64,000 nt of DNA from Puffinus mauretanicus (taxonomy: Eukaryota; Chordata; Aves; Procellariiformes; Procellariidae), in the NCBI GenBank assembly GCA_023333565.1, contig JAJKFH010001538.1:726001-790000 (forward strand), given 5' to 3'. The notes beneath the pieces are model-generated. The model saw only the letters and a program-made list of their open reading frames with translations, was not told the DNA's origin and searched no databases. Positions within the stretch are counted from its first letter, which is position 1. Every line of letters begins with the position of its first letter. The position numbers and the translations under genes were made by a program. Positions 38,801-49,220 of the stretch are shown here, piece by piece.

Positions 38801-40971
38801 CAAACTGCCCATGCCCATGTGCATTTTGTTCCAGATAAATATCAAGAATTCTTATTTTTATCTGAACTCACCTTGCCAGGTGCTAGCCACCGAATCAGGG
38901 AGGGTCTCTAAGGAGAACAGAAGAAGTGACTTAGTCCAAGCCCTCCCCATCCAGCCCTACGTAAGGATTCCCTCACTGTGTCCTTCGCTGCCATGCGTGG
39001 GCATCTCGAGCTTGCACCGTGAGGTGAAAAGAAAACTTACTAGGACATTGTAGACCCTCAAGGATGAAGCCCATGCTGGTTTCCACAAACAGCCTTATTT
39101 TCTCTGTTTCATCCCATTACTTCATGGAAATATCTGTCCAGACCTATAAAAATGCAAGAATTTGTGCATGAGATCCTTCCTCCAGACCCACCGTTCTCCC
39201 TCCCCCGGCGGCTGGAGACCTTAACGTCCCCATCGGCAGCTGGAGGGTCCCACCATTCCCCTCTCTTGGTGGCAGTTTTTAGGACAATGTCATCATTTTT
39301 ATCTCATTTCTCTCTTTTCCTGGCTGGACTTCTCCTTGGCCATGTCCTGGGGCTGCAGCACGACAGCGGGTGCAAGGCGGGCTGGGGGCTCTCCTGCTGC
39401 GGGGTTTGCCGGCTGCCAGGTCCCAGCCGTCACCAGGCAAGCATCGGGATTGTGTATTACTGCAAATCTGCACCCACGCAATTTACTAATTAGCCATCAT
39501 TTACTGAGCAGGAAACAACAAAAATGAAGAATGTGAACCATTACAGCAAAGATTTCACTGGGACGGGGGCTTCTGCTGTGCCAAGAGATAACATTACCTT
39601 TTACCTCATTCAAAAAAGGATAAAATGAAATAAATTTTAAAAGAAGGAAGGAGCTGGAGCTGAGGCATCTGTTCATACTTCATTCAAACCAACTAAATAT
39701 GTCTGTTAACAAATCTCTACAGTATAAGCTCAGGAAAAAAAGCTGAGGGGACGGGAATGATCATTTGGAAGAGCTGGATTTTGCAAGTCACACTCTGGAT
39801 ATAACCGCAGCTCTCCGCGCATGCCGCCGGGGCCACTAATTGTTCAGACTTCAGTTTTCCTGCCCACCCAGGAGAGCAGTACGGGGTCCTCTCCCAGCAC
39901 GCAGTGCTAGAAGCTGTCCTCCCAAAGCTTCTCTCCAAACAAATGGCCTCTTCCCTTGCCTCTTCCTGATAAATACGTTAAAGAAGAACTTGAGCCAAGT
40001 TTTAATCATTTTCCGAGACTCCCGTAATTAGCAAAGTAAGAAAAAAAAAGGAACCCACGGGGCAAAAAAAGTAACCAGACAAAGAGAAAGGCTAAATCTG
40101 CTGTGTTAGGTACAGGATGCCGAGCAGAGGAGGGAGGTGGCCCAGACACCCCGGCCTGCAGCTCAACCGCTGCCCTCCCACAGTACAAGACCAATAAGGA
40201 GCTTTTTTTGTCCCAGAGTTTCTAGTTGAAGTCCAGCATCGGTGATGGGGACGGAAAGCCGGTGCCTGGTGGGCTGCATGAAGTGACGCAGCACCACCAC
40301 AAACCCATCGCTCCTGCCCAGCCTGTGCGCTGGCAGGCTCGGATCTTGGTTTAGTATCAAATTCACGTTAGTGCTGCAAACTAGGACAATTATCTAAGAC
40401 GTGGCTCATGGCTACCTACGGGAGGTATTTTTCAGGATGAAGATCAGGCCTTTCTATTTCTCCGCGGTCCGCCTACGACGCGCCGGATAACGCCAGCCGC
40501 GGCACACTGCTGGATGGGATGCTTTGGATCAGGGTTTTGCAACGCAGGCATCTGAAGTCTGCCCGTCCCTGGTTTAGCTCTGAAAATACTTCTTCATATG
40601 TCACTCCTTAAGTGTCTTGTCAAAACCACATGAGAAATTTGTAAATTAGAGCCAGAATTAAAACCCCAATCTCCTGTGTCCCATTCCAGCGTCTTAACCA
40701 AAAGGCTGCCCTTCCTTTGATGTAAAATAAGGAAAAAATTGGTCTTTGGTTCCTAAAACATGGCTGTGGGGTTTCTTTGAAGGAGAGGGTACAAGGAGAC
40801 ATTTTTATTACACGATGTACTGTTTCTTATAAACTCTTTATAAGCCAGGCTTCAGAACAAAAATACCCTGCTAACTTTCCTAGCAGCTTGGACATCATCT
40901 CTGACAACCTTTATTTTTTCCCTTTTCCTATTTTCCTTTTGTTGTTGTTGTTGTTTTATTTTTACTTTCAG
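35863..40971 (+). other. FGF1: FGF1 intron 1
   Basis: A phase-1 intron of 5109 bases, from GTAAGC to a polypyrimidine tract and CAG, so short compared with mammals. It holds a CpG-enriched stretch at about 37730-38760, an AT-rich stretch at 39480-39720, a probable MIR/L2 relic at 40625-40715 and a (GTT)n run at 40939-40955 just before the acceptor. Long reading frames inside it on both strands have no recognisable protein features and are taken as chance. Confidence 0.93.
40625..40715 (+). mobile_element. Probable MIR/L2 3'-end relic in FGF1 intron 1
   Basis: The stretch runs from GTAAATTAGAGCCAGAAT through CCCCAATCTCCTGTGTCCC to CCAGCGTCTTAACC and GGCTGCCCTT. In order and spacing it follows the shared 3' end of MIR and L2 elements (low-copy 'agagccgggattcgaaccc ... 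tctgactcc ... gctcttaaccac ... gctgcc' pattern). It is highly diverged and recognised by eye only. It lies about 260 bases before exon 2. Confidence 0.5.
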
Positions 40972-41075
40972 TTCAACTGCAGCTAAGCGCGGAAAGTGTG
41001 GGAGAGGTGTATATAAAGAGCACCAAGTCTGGGCAGTACCTGGCGATGGACACCAACGGGCTGCTCTACGGCTCG
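40972..41075 (+). CDS. FGF1: FGF1 coding exon 2 (residues 57-91)
   Basis: Middle coding exon of FGF1, 104 bases. The acceptor is a T-rich tract ending in TTTCAG at 40971; the first two bases complete an Ile codon (57) with the A from exon 1. It encodes [18 protein letters not shown] (57-74) and the [15 protein letters not shown] segment (77-91), the central trefoil strands containing the FGF signature region. The donor is TCG|GTAAGTAGG at 41076, close to the ideal consensus. Residue 75 is Lys where human has Glu, a surface change; residue 85 is Asn where human has Asp. Reading through the donor gives unrelated sequence, which supports the boundary. Confidence 0.98.
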
Positions 41076-42121
41076 GTAAGTAGGAGGTTTATGTGGGACC
41101 AGACACGGAGAGGGTTTGAGGTTTGCAGAAGTCTCGTAGCTCTGAGTAATGCAAACCGCAAGCAACAATTAGCCTCTGTTTGTTATTTTGGTAGCTGGAC
41201 GGCCACTCTCCATCCGGCTTTATTTTGAGGGGAAATAAATAAATAATCAAATAATACCGTTTACCACCCTGCCTCAAACACTTGACAAATATCATATTCC
41301 ATGATAACTGGAGCAGCAGCTGCTTTGCATCCCCTCGGCAGCTGCCAGCTCTGCGAGCGGGGCCGTGGGGGGACCCTGGCAGCGCAGGGCAGGTGAACCT
41401 CCAGCCCGGCTCTTCCAGCCCCGGCAGCGCCTTGCCCACACCTCTGCCTGCCTCCTGCCGCCTCTCCGCAGCTTTGCGAGGAGGTTCGGGGCTGCGAGAG
41501 GAAGCAGCCCCAGGCAATAGCCCACAGCCACTGAGCAAAGACCTCCCAGCGTTTTTCCTCTGTATCCTGGTTGCACCGAGCTGCACCGGAGGCAGTGACA
41601 GCATCCGTGACATCCCAGTGCAAGCGGGATCATGCAAGGGGCTTCCCCTCCCTGTGCCCAGGAACTGGCGGGCACCGAGTCACCAAAAATAATCTGGTTC
41701 TTTGAGACTAGTCCCATTTATAGCAAAGCGTGCAACACATAATCCTGGTCACAGGCTGCTTAGCTTCACCAAAGAGCTGTTTTGTTCCCTGTGCTCATGC
41801 CCTAAACCCGCAGCTTCCACCGCACAGATTAGTGCCAGAGCAGGAGCCAGTGCCAGGACCGGCTTACAGAGCGCAGGGCCAGGCTCAGTTACTGCCGAAC
41901 AAAATGCCCAGGTGACAGACAAGTTGCTGTAGGAGTAGCCCAGGGGACTAAATCAAGGGTACTTACCTCCACACTTCAAATATGAACTTTACTGGGGCAC
42001 GAAGATCTCAGAGGCAGGTCTGGATAGCATCCTAGCCAGGGAGCGCCCGAGCCAGGAACACGCATCCTCCTCCCTACGGTACCACCCCATCTCACTGTCA
42101 TTACCCGGGGCTCTCTTTCAG
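41076..42121 (+). other. FGF1: FGF1 intron 2
   Basis: A phase-0 intron of 1046 bases with donor GTAAGT and acceptor CTCTCTTTCAG. The middle (41330-41660) is GC-rich; an AT-rich patch with two overlapping AATAAA hexamers sits at about 41230-41260, a possible site for premature polyadenylation but with nothing further to support use. No coding sequence was recognised. Confidence 0.93.
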
Positions 42122-42316
42122 CAGTTACTGGGTGAGGAGTGCCTGTTCCTTGAAAGGATCGAAGAAAACCATTACAACACGTACGTCTCCAAAAAGCACG
42201 CGGATAAGAACTGGTTTGTTGGGCTGAAGAAGAATGGGAGAAGCAAGCTGGGGCCGCGGACTCACTATGGCCAGAAGGCGATCCTCTTCCTCCCGCTGCC
42301 CGTCTCGGCCGACTAG
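42122..42316 (+). CDS. FGF1: FGF1 coding exon 3 (residues 92-155 and stop)
   Basis: Last coding exon of FGF1, 195 bases including the TAG at 42314-42316. It encodes the C-terminal trefoil with receptor contacts Asn107, Tyr109, Leu148 and Leu150 and the heparin-binding basic cluster Lys127, Lys128, Lys133, Arg137 and Lys143. Cys98 is kept. At 131-134 the sequence is Arg-Ser-Lys-Leu where human has Ser-Cys-Lys-Arg, so the third human cysteine, the human PKC-delta serine and one heparin-site arginine are absent. The protein ends PLPVSAD, the avian form. The acceptor reads TTTCAGCAG, a tandem NAG-NAG site: use of the second AG would delete Gln92. I chose the first AG because it gives the family-standard 195-base exon and keeps the usual Gly-Ser-Gln junction. 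Confidence 0.98.
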   Translation, partial: QLLGEECLFLERIEENHYNTYVSKKHADKNWFVGLKKNGRSKLGPRTHYGQKAILFLPLPVSAD

Positions 42317-43004
42317 GTCGCCCATCCTAGTCCCATCCTAGGAGTTCAGAGATGACCCGAACCCCAAAACCCAACCATCGCCTCCTCCTTTTCCCTTGCT
42401 CTCCCTCTTTTTGGCTAGTATGACAGAGCCAAACTTTAGAGCTCCGAGCTTTAGGTAAAGGCTTTACCAAAAATAGACAAAGCAGAGCTCCTCCACTCTG
42501 CACGAAGCTTTGCAGAGATGAGGGGAAAAGCCACGACACCCTCCCAAGGTCCACCGGCACCCCCGCCTCCCCCAGCCCTCTGCCGTCTGTCTGGAGCGGG
42601 GCCGGCTCATGCCGTGACCATGCTGCAGCTCCCGGGGACACGCACAAACCTGCCCTGGGGCAGGCACCCAGAACCATCGCCAAGGGCACCCCAAGGACAC
42701 CCCGGATACCAGGAGAATGCATGCTTTTACTGTCCCCAGTCATTCTAAGGCAAAACCTCCCCGGATACGCTGTAATAACGTATTTATCCATTAAGTATGT
42801 AGCTTCTAACATGCCCTTCAAGCAATTTCAGACTGCACCATCAGTGATGTTATCAAGTGCCAGCCTGGTTAAATGCTTGCAGATATCCTCAGCGTATTAA
42901 GCTGAGGCATCAGCCAAAAGCTCCAAGCCCTAGAAGTCTTAGTCTCCCTTACAACGTGAATAGTGCTATATTTCATGCTAGTACCTGCCATATGTTATTT
43001 GTAT

Positions 43005-43013
43005 TTATTTATT
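43005..43013 (+). promoter_or_regulatory. AU-rich element nonamer in the inferred 3' UTR
   Basis: The run GTATTTATTTATTC contains the nonamer TTATTTATT, the minimal core of class II AU-rich elements that bind decay factors such as TTP and stabilisers such as HuR. It lies 0.7 kb after the FGF1 stop. Whether it works depends on the UTR extending through it. Confidence 0.45.
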
Positions 43014-43206
43014 CAGTAAATCTGTCTCTTCTACAATCTGTTCATAAGTAATTCTAGGCACCAAAGCCCCTTGACATTGTCCCAGTGAGGATGGGGCAGA
43101 GTGGGAGCAACTGAAGTCTGATGTTGAGGGTGTGATGGTGGAGCAGGAACCGCATGATAGTGGCAGTGCATTGCACCCCGTTCCCAGGTGGCTTCCTCCC
43201 ACACCC

Positions 43207-43235
43207 CCATTTTTAGAGCAGGGCTCTAAAAATGG
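43207..43235 (+). repeat. Perfect 13-bp inverted repeat (hairpin) in the inferred 3' UTR
   Basis: Left arm CCATTTTTAGAGC (43207-43219), spacer AGG, right arm GCTCTAAAAATGG (43223-43235). The arms are exact reverse complements. In the transcript this would form a 13-bp stem with a three-base loop. As DNA each arm holds a CTAAAAATGG-type A/T core resembling MEF2 or imperfect CArG sites. Confidence 0.85.
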
Positions 43236-43871
43236 CACTGGGGCCCCTTGGTGACTCCCAAACCCCCCGTGAAACTGGGTTTCTCCTCTCCCGGCACAAA
43301 GCAGATCTCCCGAGCAGCTCAAGAGCCGCTCCTGCCAGGCGAGAGCATCACGGGAGCACCACGCTGCCATGCTCTACCCCGGCTCGTCTTCCCCCATCCA
43401 CCTCGGGCACTTGCAGATGCTTACAGTGACCGGGCACAAGCTGCACGGGGGGGACAGGTCAGCCCAAAGCTTTGCTGAGTCAGCACTTCTCTAATCGCTT
43501 CTTCCTGAGTGGCAAGTGCATTTTACCATACAGCAAGTTTCCTCATGTGTAGAATAGCCCAAAGCCTTTAACTAAACTTTTCTGGTGATATTGCATTAAA
43601 AAGTAAATTGGGAATAGGTTTAACTCCATTACACCCATGTGACTTGTCACGGCCCGGCTGTGGCTGCGGGTGAAGCGGAGGTGGAGACGTGGCCAGGGTG
43701 CCACCGTCGATGGGACGGATTCAGCAGCTGAGGATGCAAAAGCGCAGGAGGCCTTCATTTACGCGGCAGTGCCGCGCAGCCCATCCCCGGCATGGCGGCG
43801 GGGGGAGCGCTGCCGAAACTCACGTGCGGCGCAGTCCTCCTGTCGGTCTCGGAGTGAGGTTTCGAGCTGTA

Positions 43872-43906
43872 AATAAAATATGCTGGTACAGTGGCAGAAC
43901 AATAAA
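43872..43906 (+). terminator. FGF1: Candidate FGF1 polyadenylation signals (two AATAAA)
   Basis: Canonical AATAAA hexamers at 43872-43877 and 43901-43906 lie on the FGF1 strand, 1.6 kb after the stop, and are followed by GT-rich sequence at about 43925-43945 that could serve as the downstream element. These are the first canonical AATAAA hexamers after the stop codon; the only earlier variant is ATTAAA at 43595. Assignment to FGF1 is by position and strand only. Confidence 0.55.
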
Positions 43907-43925
43907 GTTTGATAAGAAATATTGC

Positions 43926-46900
43926 AGTGGGCTATACTTGGTCTTAAATGAAGAGGTGCTTGAGCAAAAAAGCCTAAATCTCTCGGGAGGGGTGTGAAAA
44001 TGGAGCATGGTGCTGCTTCACCACCGAGATGAGCTTTGTGATGAGACGCAAACGCCAGTCACTCCAGTGGCAGCACCCAAGCAGGGACACCCGATCGGGG
44101 ACACCCGCAGAGGGAGCTGGGGGACCCTGTGCCACGGTGGGTGACACAGCCCAGCCGGACACTGCATCCCTACTCCCATCGCAGGGAGGGATGGCCACAG
44201 CCTGTGCACTCTTTATTGTTTCTACAATAATAATCCCAATTTTGCAATTCGAGTGAATGGGGAAAAAAAAAAACCACAACAGGGAAACCAGGACTTGCTG
44301 CAGTTCACATGGCTGAGGGATGAGGTGAACTTTATCTTCTCCTTTACCCTGGGCCACAAGCTGGGCTGGGGACAGGCACAGAGCCATTGAGCCTCATGAT
44401 TCCTAAATGCTTGTTCTAATGCTTCCCTTCCTACGGTCCCGCCCGTTGGGCCTGACCTTTCCTTATTCAGCAGTAAAGGGGGGGAAAAAAGGCATTTAGG
44501 TACATAGTGTAACTTAAGGTAGTTAAACATTACATTGTTGAAATAATGGTGTCAGTGGTGAAAAGCGCTCCTGTTCAGTTTGGAAAAGATGGGCCACCTA
44601 ATTCATCTGACCTTTGTTTTTGTGTAATAGACCCTTGGAAACTCCAGAAGTATGTATTTGACAGGAGCATTACAGCAGCTCAGCTCAGCCCAGCTTTGCA
44701 AAGTGAACATTTTCACTCAGAGGTGAGCTACGCAGTATTTCAGAGCTGAACAACGGCGTTGATGTTTCTGTACTACACTTTCTGAAGAGAGAACACAAAC
44801 AGCTTCCCTGTTTACACAACGCGCGGCCGAGCTTGGGCGCTGCCGGCTGTGCACAGCCTCCTCCTCGTGCGCACACACGCGGCACCTTCTGGGAACACCG
44901 GGACAAGGTCTGCAGTGTTCACTAATTAGATATCGCAATCTATTTTTTCCTGTCACTTGGGGTACTGCCGGAGCCCTTCCCCGGCGGTGGCACCTCGCTG
45001 CTGTGGCTGCAGGAGGGTTTTCACAGATGCACTTTGCTCCTGAGCAAACACGGCCGGGGACGGTCATCTGCCCCACAACCAGCAGCGCGGGTTTATCAAT
45101 TATCTCATCCTGATTTGCAAATAATAACGATAAATGAGCTGGCAGCCCCCACCAACCGATGTGCTGAGCTCTTGGGGGGGAAACCTGCATTATGCTGGAG
45201 AGCTGGGGGGACCTGCCCAGTCCCGTGTGACGGAGGGGCAGTCACAGCCCGGCCTCGTGCCGGCCGGTGTGAGTCCAAAGTCCATGTTTCTAGCACAGCC
45301 CCGGGGCCTTTGCTCTGGAGAGCAGACTGAGTTCACCCTCACAGCACCCATGGGCTCAGGTTCATCCCACCTGGGCTCCCCTTATTCACTTTTTTCCATT
45401 CCTGCCATTGGGGACAGGGACATGGGACAAGCGCTCCCAGCCCCTGGCAAACCCCAGACAAGCCATCTCTACACGGGAGGGAGGAAGAAAAGGCACTATG
45501 CCTTGCATATTTCTGCAGCAGTAATTAGCCACTAATTACTGCACTTTAGAATTGCTTTGCTAATTACTGTACTCCTGAACTTTTGCACTTGCTGGCTCTG
45601 AAGTCTTTTCCCCAGCGCTGATAGCATCGCGGTTAATTGTCCTCCCAGGCAAACAGGGAGCGGGCGTGGGAACGGCGGAGCCGTGGCGGGGAAGGAGCGT
45701 GCGGCAGCTTCGGCAGCACCGCAGCTGCAGAGCCCAGCGGTGCGGGGACCATCGCCCACCCATGGGCACCAGCCCTGCCAGTGCCCAGCACCCTCCTTGC
45801 ACCTACCCATTGCCATGGCCTCTCAGCGCTGTTTCTCATCTGGGGGAACCGCATAGAGATCAAGTCGAAAGGTGCTTTCTGCTCCTTCCGAAGAATTGCG
45901 GGATGCCAGCTGCTTCTCCTGTCCTTTACACAGCGAAGTTTCCATGCAGCTGCCCGTGGGGAGGTCAGCTGTATGGTCTTGCAGGTATTGTGTGAATGCT
46001 TGAAGGACTACAAATACGAATTTCCGGTTTTCACTTGTAATCTCCAACAGCCAAAAAGGCACATTTTTACTGTATATACCAACTGAAACATTTTAATTAA
46101 AAGAAAGAAGAAAGTAATGCTTGCAAAAAAATCTACTCTGCACAGGCCCCTTCCCCCGCCAAAAAAAAATTAAGCATAGCAGTAGGATTTTTGGGGGTTT
46201 TTCAAAACTTTGGGGTTTTTCAATATCATCGTATCACAGGTAAGCGAGCTGGTTATCCCTGAACTCCCCTGTGACCGTTTTGCAATGCTGCCTTATTTTA
46301 CACATCTAAGCACAGGTAATATAACTCATACCAAGCACACACAATCCCACCCTTAAAAGGTGAACAAGTAATGATTCATCAGCTCTGCTGCCACCACAGC
46401 CATGTACATGCTTTTAATTACCTGAGTGGTAAAACACACTCTCTCAGCTCTCGGTGATGGCGGTTCAGGTTAATGGCAGGCGAGGAGCAGGCGCACGGCT
46501 CCCTGCAACCCTGCAGCTGCCAAGGGCTACACCATGGGGATATCATCATCATCCTCACATGTGCCCATGTGCTACACCTGCAGCACCCGTTTTCAAGGCA
46601 GGGACACAGGCTGAACCCCTCCGTCTCTACCTTCTGTGCTGCTTCGAACTTGTAATTCCTTAACTGCAGTGCGTAAGAGTTGAGAAGTTTGACATTTAAA
46701 CCAGTACCTGGCAGTGTCCAGTAAGGACTGAATATCTGCCCAAATCCTGGATTTAGTCAATGAGCTGCAGGAGAAGAAGGCACAAGAGAAGGACCCAGCC
46801 ACCGCCAATGTCCCTGGTACCAGAGCTCTGGTGGATCCGGCACCTGGGAAAGCCTACAGACAATGTTCCAATGGCAAACACAAAGCTGGGCATGACAGAG

Positions 46901-48479
46901 CGATGTGGACAGCCAACGGCATCAACACCTTACTTAAACATTGTGGTTGCTTTCCCTGTGAAAGGCTGGGTTGTCACTCAACTCAAAAAAATGAATGAAT
47001 GCATGACCAGGAGATCCAGGTTTCTAATTAAACTGGAAAGTTGGAAAGCATAATGCCAGATTCAGTGCTGTCTTCCAACACCTCATTAACCGCAGGGCAT
47101 TCCTCTCGTTAGACTTCTGCTGCTCAGAAATTACCACCACAGGTACACACTTGACACCCAACTGAGGAAAAATGTCAACAATTTGTCTGAAAAATAATCC
47201 CTAAGGAAGCCACAGTAATTGCTTCAGACAGATGAACAAGCAAGGATGACATTACCCAGAGAAACCGTGCTCGCTTTGGAGAGTTTTGTCCTTAGGGTGA
47301 GAGGTGAGGGAGGAAAAAAAAGACTTGTAAGATTTAATAAAATTATTACACTTGAAGATCTTTCCCAGTAAGCAAAGTGAGCGCAAGCATGCTGTGAGAG
47401 GGTTTCTGGAGCGTGTCAGAAACGAGGAAAAGCAAGCGCTGCTGCATGAGAGGGTGAGCTAGGGAGGCACGGCTAGGCGGGGAAAGGACGGCGGTGTTCG
47501 GATACTCAGTTAAATTTACAGCATTCAAATCCAGCAGCAGCCAAGGGCACGCGATGAGCTAGATTTCAGCCTTTTTCAGCTACGACCTAGCGCTGTCTCC
47601 TGGCAGATCTTGCCAGGATCTTGCAAGCTTCCACATCCTAAAGAAGTGGAAGGAGGAGGTGGTGCAGGGAAGGTAGGGTCCTATGTGATCCCACAACCCC
47701 TTCTCCCAGTGCTGAGGTCTGTGGTATCCACACAACAACTTCACCAGGGCTCTCCAAAGCCATATTCTTGCCTCCACGCCTGTCAAACCTCTCGGGCTGA
47801 GGGCATCCCTGATCAGCTCTTTTTTTCCACAACTGCCCAATCCAGAAGTGCTCAGACACGGGAAGGGCAATAAAGGGCCACGGATCCCAGCCGGGCTGCG
47901 CAGCACAGGAGTTTGTCAGCTAGATCTAAAAATCTGCAGAGACCTTAACAGACCACAACCTCGACAACTCGCTGTCAGCCGGGCAGAGCACCGGGCTGCA
48001 GAGCACTCTGAATCTTGCCGCTCCCTCCTTCTGTTTGGCTCAGGAGTCCTCTGCGGAGATTTAAAACTCGACTGCTGGTTCCTGTTAATTGTTTATCCTG
48101 CACCAGGAAGAAGGGCATGAAAAGTCACACAAACTATTGCACTAGGAGAGCTGAAGCTATTTTTTAAAAATATCACACTTTACATTAAATAAACAACTCT
48201 CTGACATGCTGCCATTCGTTAGGAAAGAATGTAAATCTGGGCCTAATGGCTCTCATATGCTCTCCATATGACATGAAAATGCCCAAGAAAGGTAAAAGCT
48301 ACGTAGGGCTGGGTGGCACAGCCAGGTTTGGCTGCAAGGTATGCTAGAGGGTGGTAACACCTCTGCTTTGCAGGACAGACGGACCAGTGGTCCTTCAGTC
48401 CACCAAAAGCTCCCTTTAAATGCAAGGCAGACACCCTGCCCGCCGCTCCCTGTGTCTTTGGAGAGATTATTCCATGGGT
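43926..48479. other. Non-coding region downstream of FGF1
   Basis: No exon recognised. Contains the TAATTA inverted repeat at 45518 and AT-rich sequence at 46080-46350 and 47150-47350. SPRY4, expected further downstream from vertebrate synteny, is not here: no cysteine-rich Sprouty domain is visible in any frame. Confidence 0.6.
45518..45569. promoter_or_regulatory. Inverted and repeated TAATTA sites
   Basis: GCAGTAATTAG (45518-45528) and its exact reverse complement CTAATTACTGC (45532-45542) are separated by CCA. A third CTAATTACTG lies at 45560-45569. TAATTA is the core site of many homeodomain proteins, and inverted spacing favours dimers. Function is inferred. Confidence 0.5.
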
Positions 48480-49220
48480 TCCAGACTTTGTGACAGCCGC
48501 TGTCTTCACGGCACTTGCTGAGCTCGTCGCGGCACAGGAGACCCGAGGGACCGAGGGTCCGCAGAAAGGCCGTGCGAGCTGCCAGCCCGCAGCACGAAAC
48601 CCAGCACAGCCCCGGGAAGCAGCTACGGCAGCGGCTTTAGAAGAGAGCAGGACCGGCCCAGCGCACCCGTTATGGGGGACGGTTCAGCATCTTCGGCCGA
48701 GAAAGCGTCGCGAAGGCGAGCAGCAGGGCTGCTTCTGTTTTGTCTTTAGTTTTCGAGCGGGATCCGGCGGGAGCGGGCAGGGATGAGCTCCTGGGGCGGG
48801 GGACGCACCAAAAAATAAAGAAAATAAAAAAGCAGGAATTACGCTTTTCCCTCTGCAAAACAAACCGCCTTCGATGTTGCCATGCCGCGGGGCGCCCAGG
48901 AGATGGCGGTGCGGAGGCACCGCTGGGCCGGGAGCCGCGGGGCCGGGGGCGGGCGCGGGGGCCGGGGCAGCCCGGGGCACCCACCCCGCCCCGCGCTGCC
49001 GGTGCCAGCGGGCAGACACCGAAGCGCCAACATCTGGATCGGCATCTGGCTGACAAATGGAGCCAGAGGGAAGCTTAAAGGGGCCCGGGAAGTGGTGGGT
49101 CTCCCGCTGCCTCTCTGCCCCGCTTCCCCGCCGGGTGAGGCCAGCCCGGGGTGCCGGGTGCTGCTCCCACACCCCGGGAAGCCCCCGCTGCAGCCCCCCC
49201 CATGGGACCAGGGCTGGTAA
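48480..49220. promoter_or_regulatory. CpG island downstream of FGF1; candidate promoter of an unannotated transcript
   Basis: CpG-dense sequence with GGGGCGGGG-type boxes lies about 4.6 kb past the inferred FGF1 end. On the + strand it is followed by donor-like sites CCG|GTGAGG at 49134/49135 and CTG|GTAAGG at 49216/49217. No protein-coding first exon is recognisable on either strand, so a non-coding RNA or a distal enhancer-type island are the options. Confidence 0.4.

Larger units (their letters stand above)
42317..43925 (+). other. FGF1: Inferred FGF1 3' UTR
   Basis: Sequence between the FGF1 stop and the last of two close AATAAA signals. The 3' end is inferred, not seen. It begins with a short direct repeat of CATCCTAG (42322-42343), and contains an AU-rich nonamer at 43005-43013, a perfect hairpin at 43207-43235, a weak ATTAAA at 43595 and AATAAA at 43872 and 43901. 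There are no long open frames with protein features. A much shorter or longer UTR remains possible without transcript data. Confidence 0.55.

Noticed and set aside
38283..39053. Plus-strand open frame of 256 residues in FGF1 intron 1
   Set aside because: Same region and same compositional cause; no recognisable protein features.
40998..41228. Open frame reading through the exon 2 donor
   Set aside because: It only reflects exon 2 codons continuing into intron 2; the sequence after the donor is unlike FGF1.
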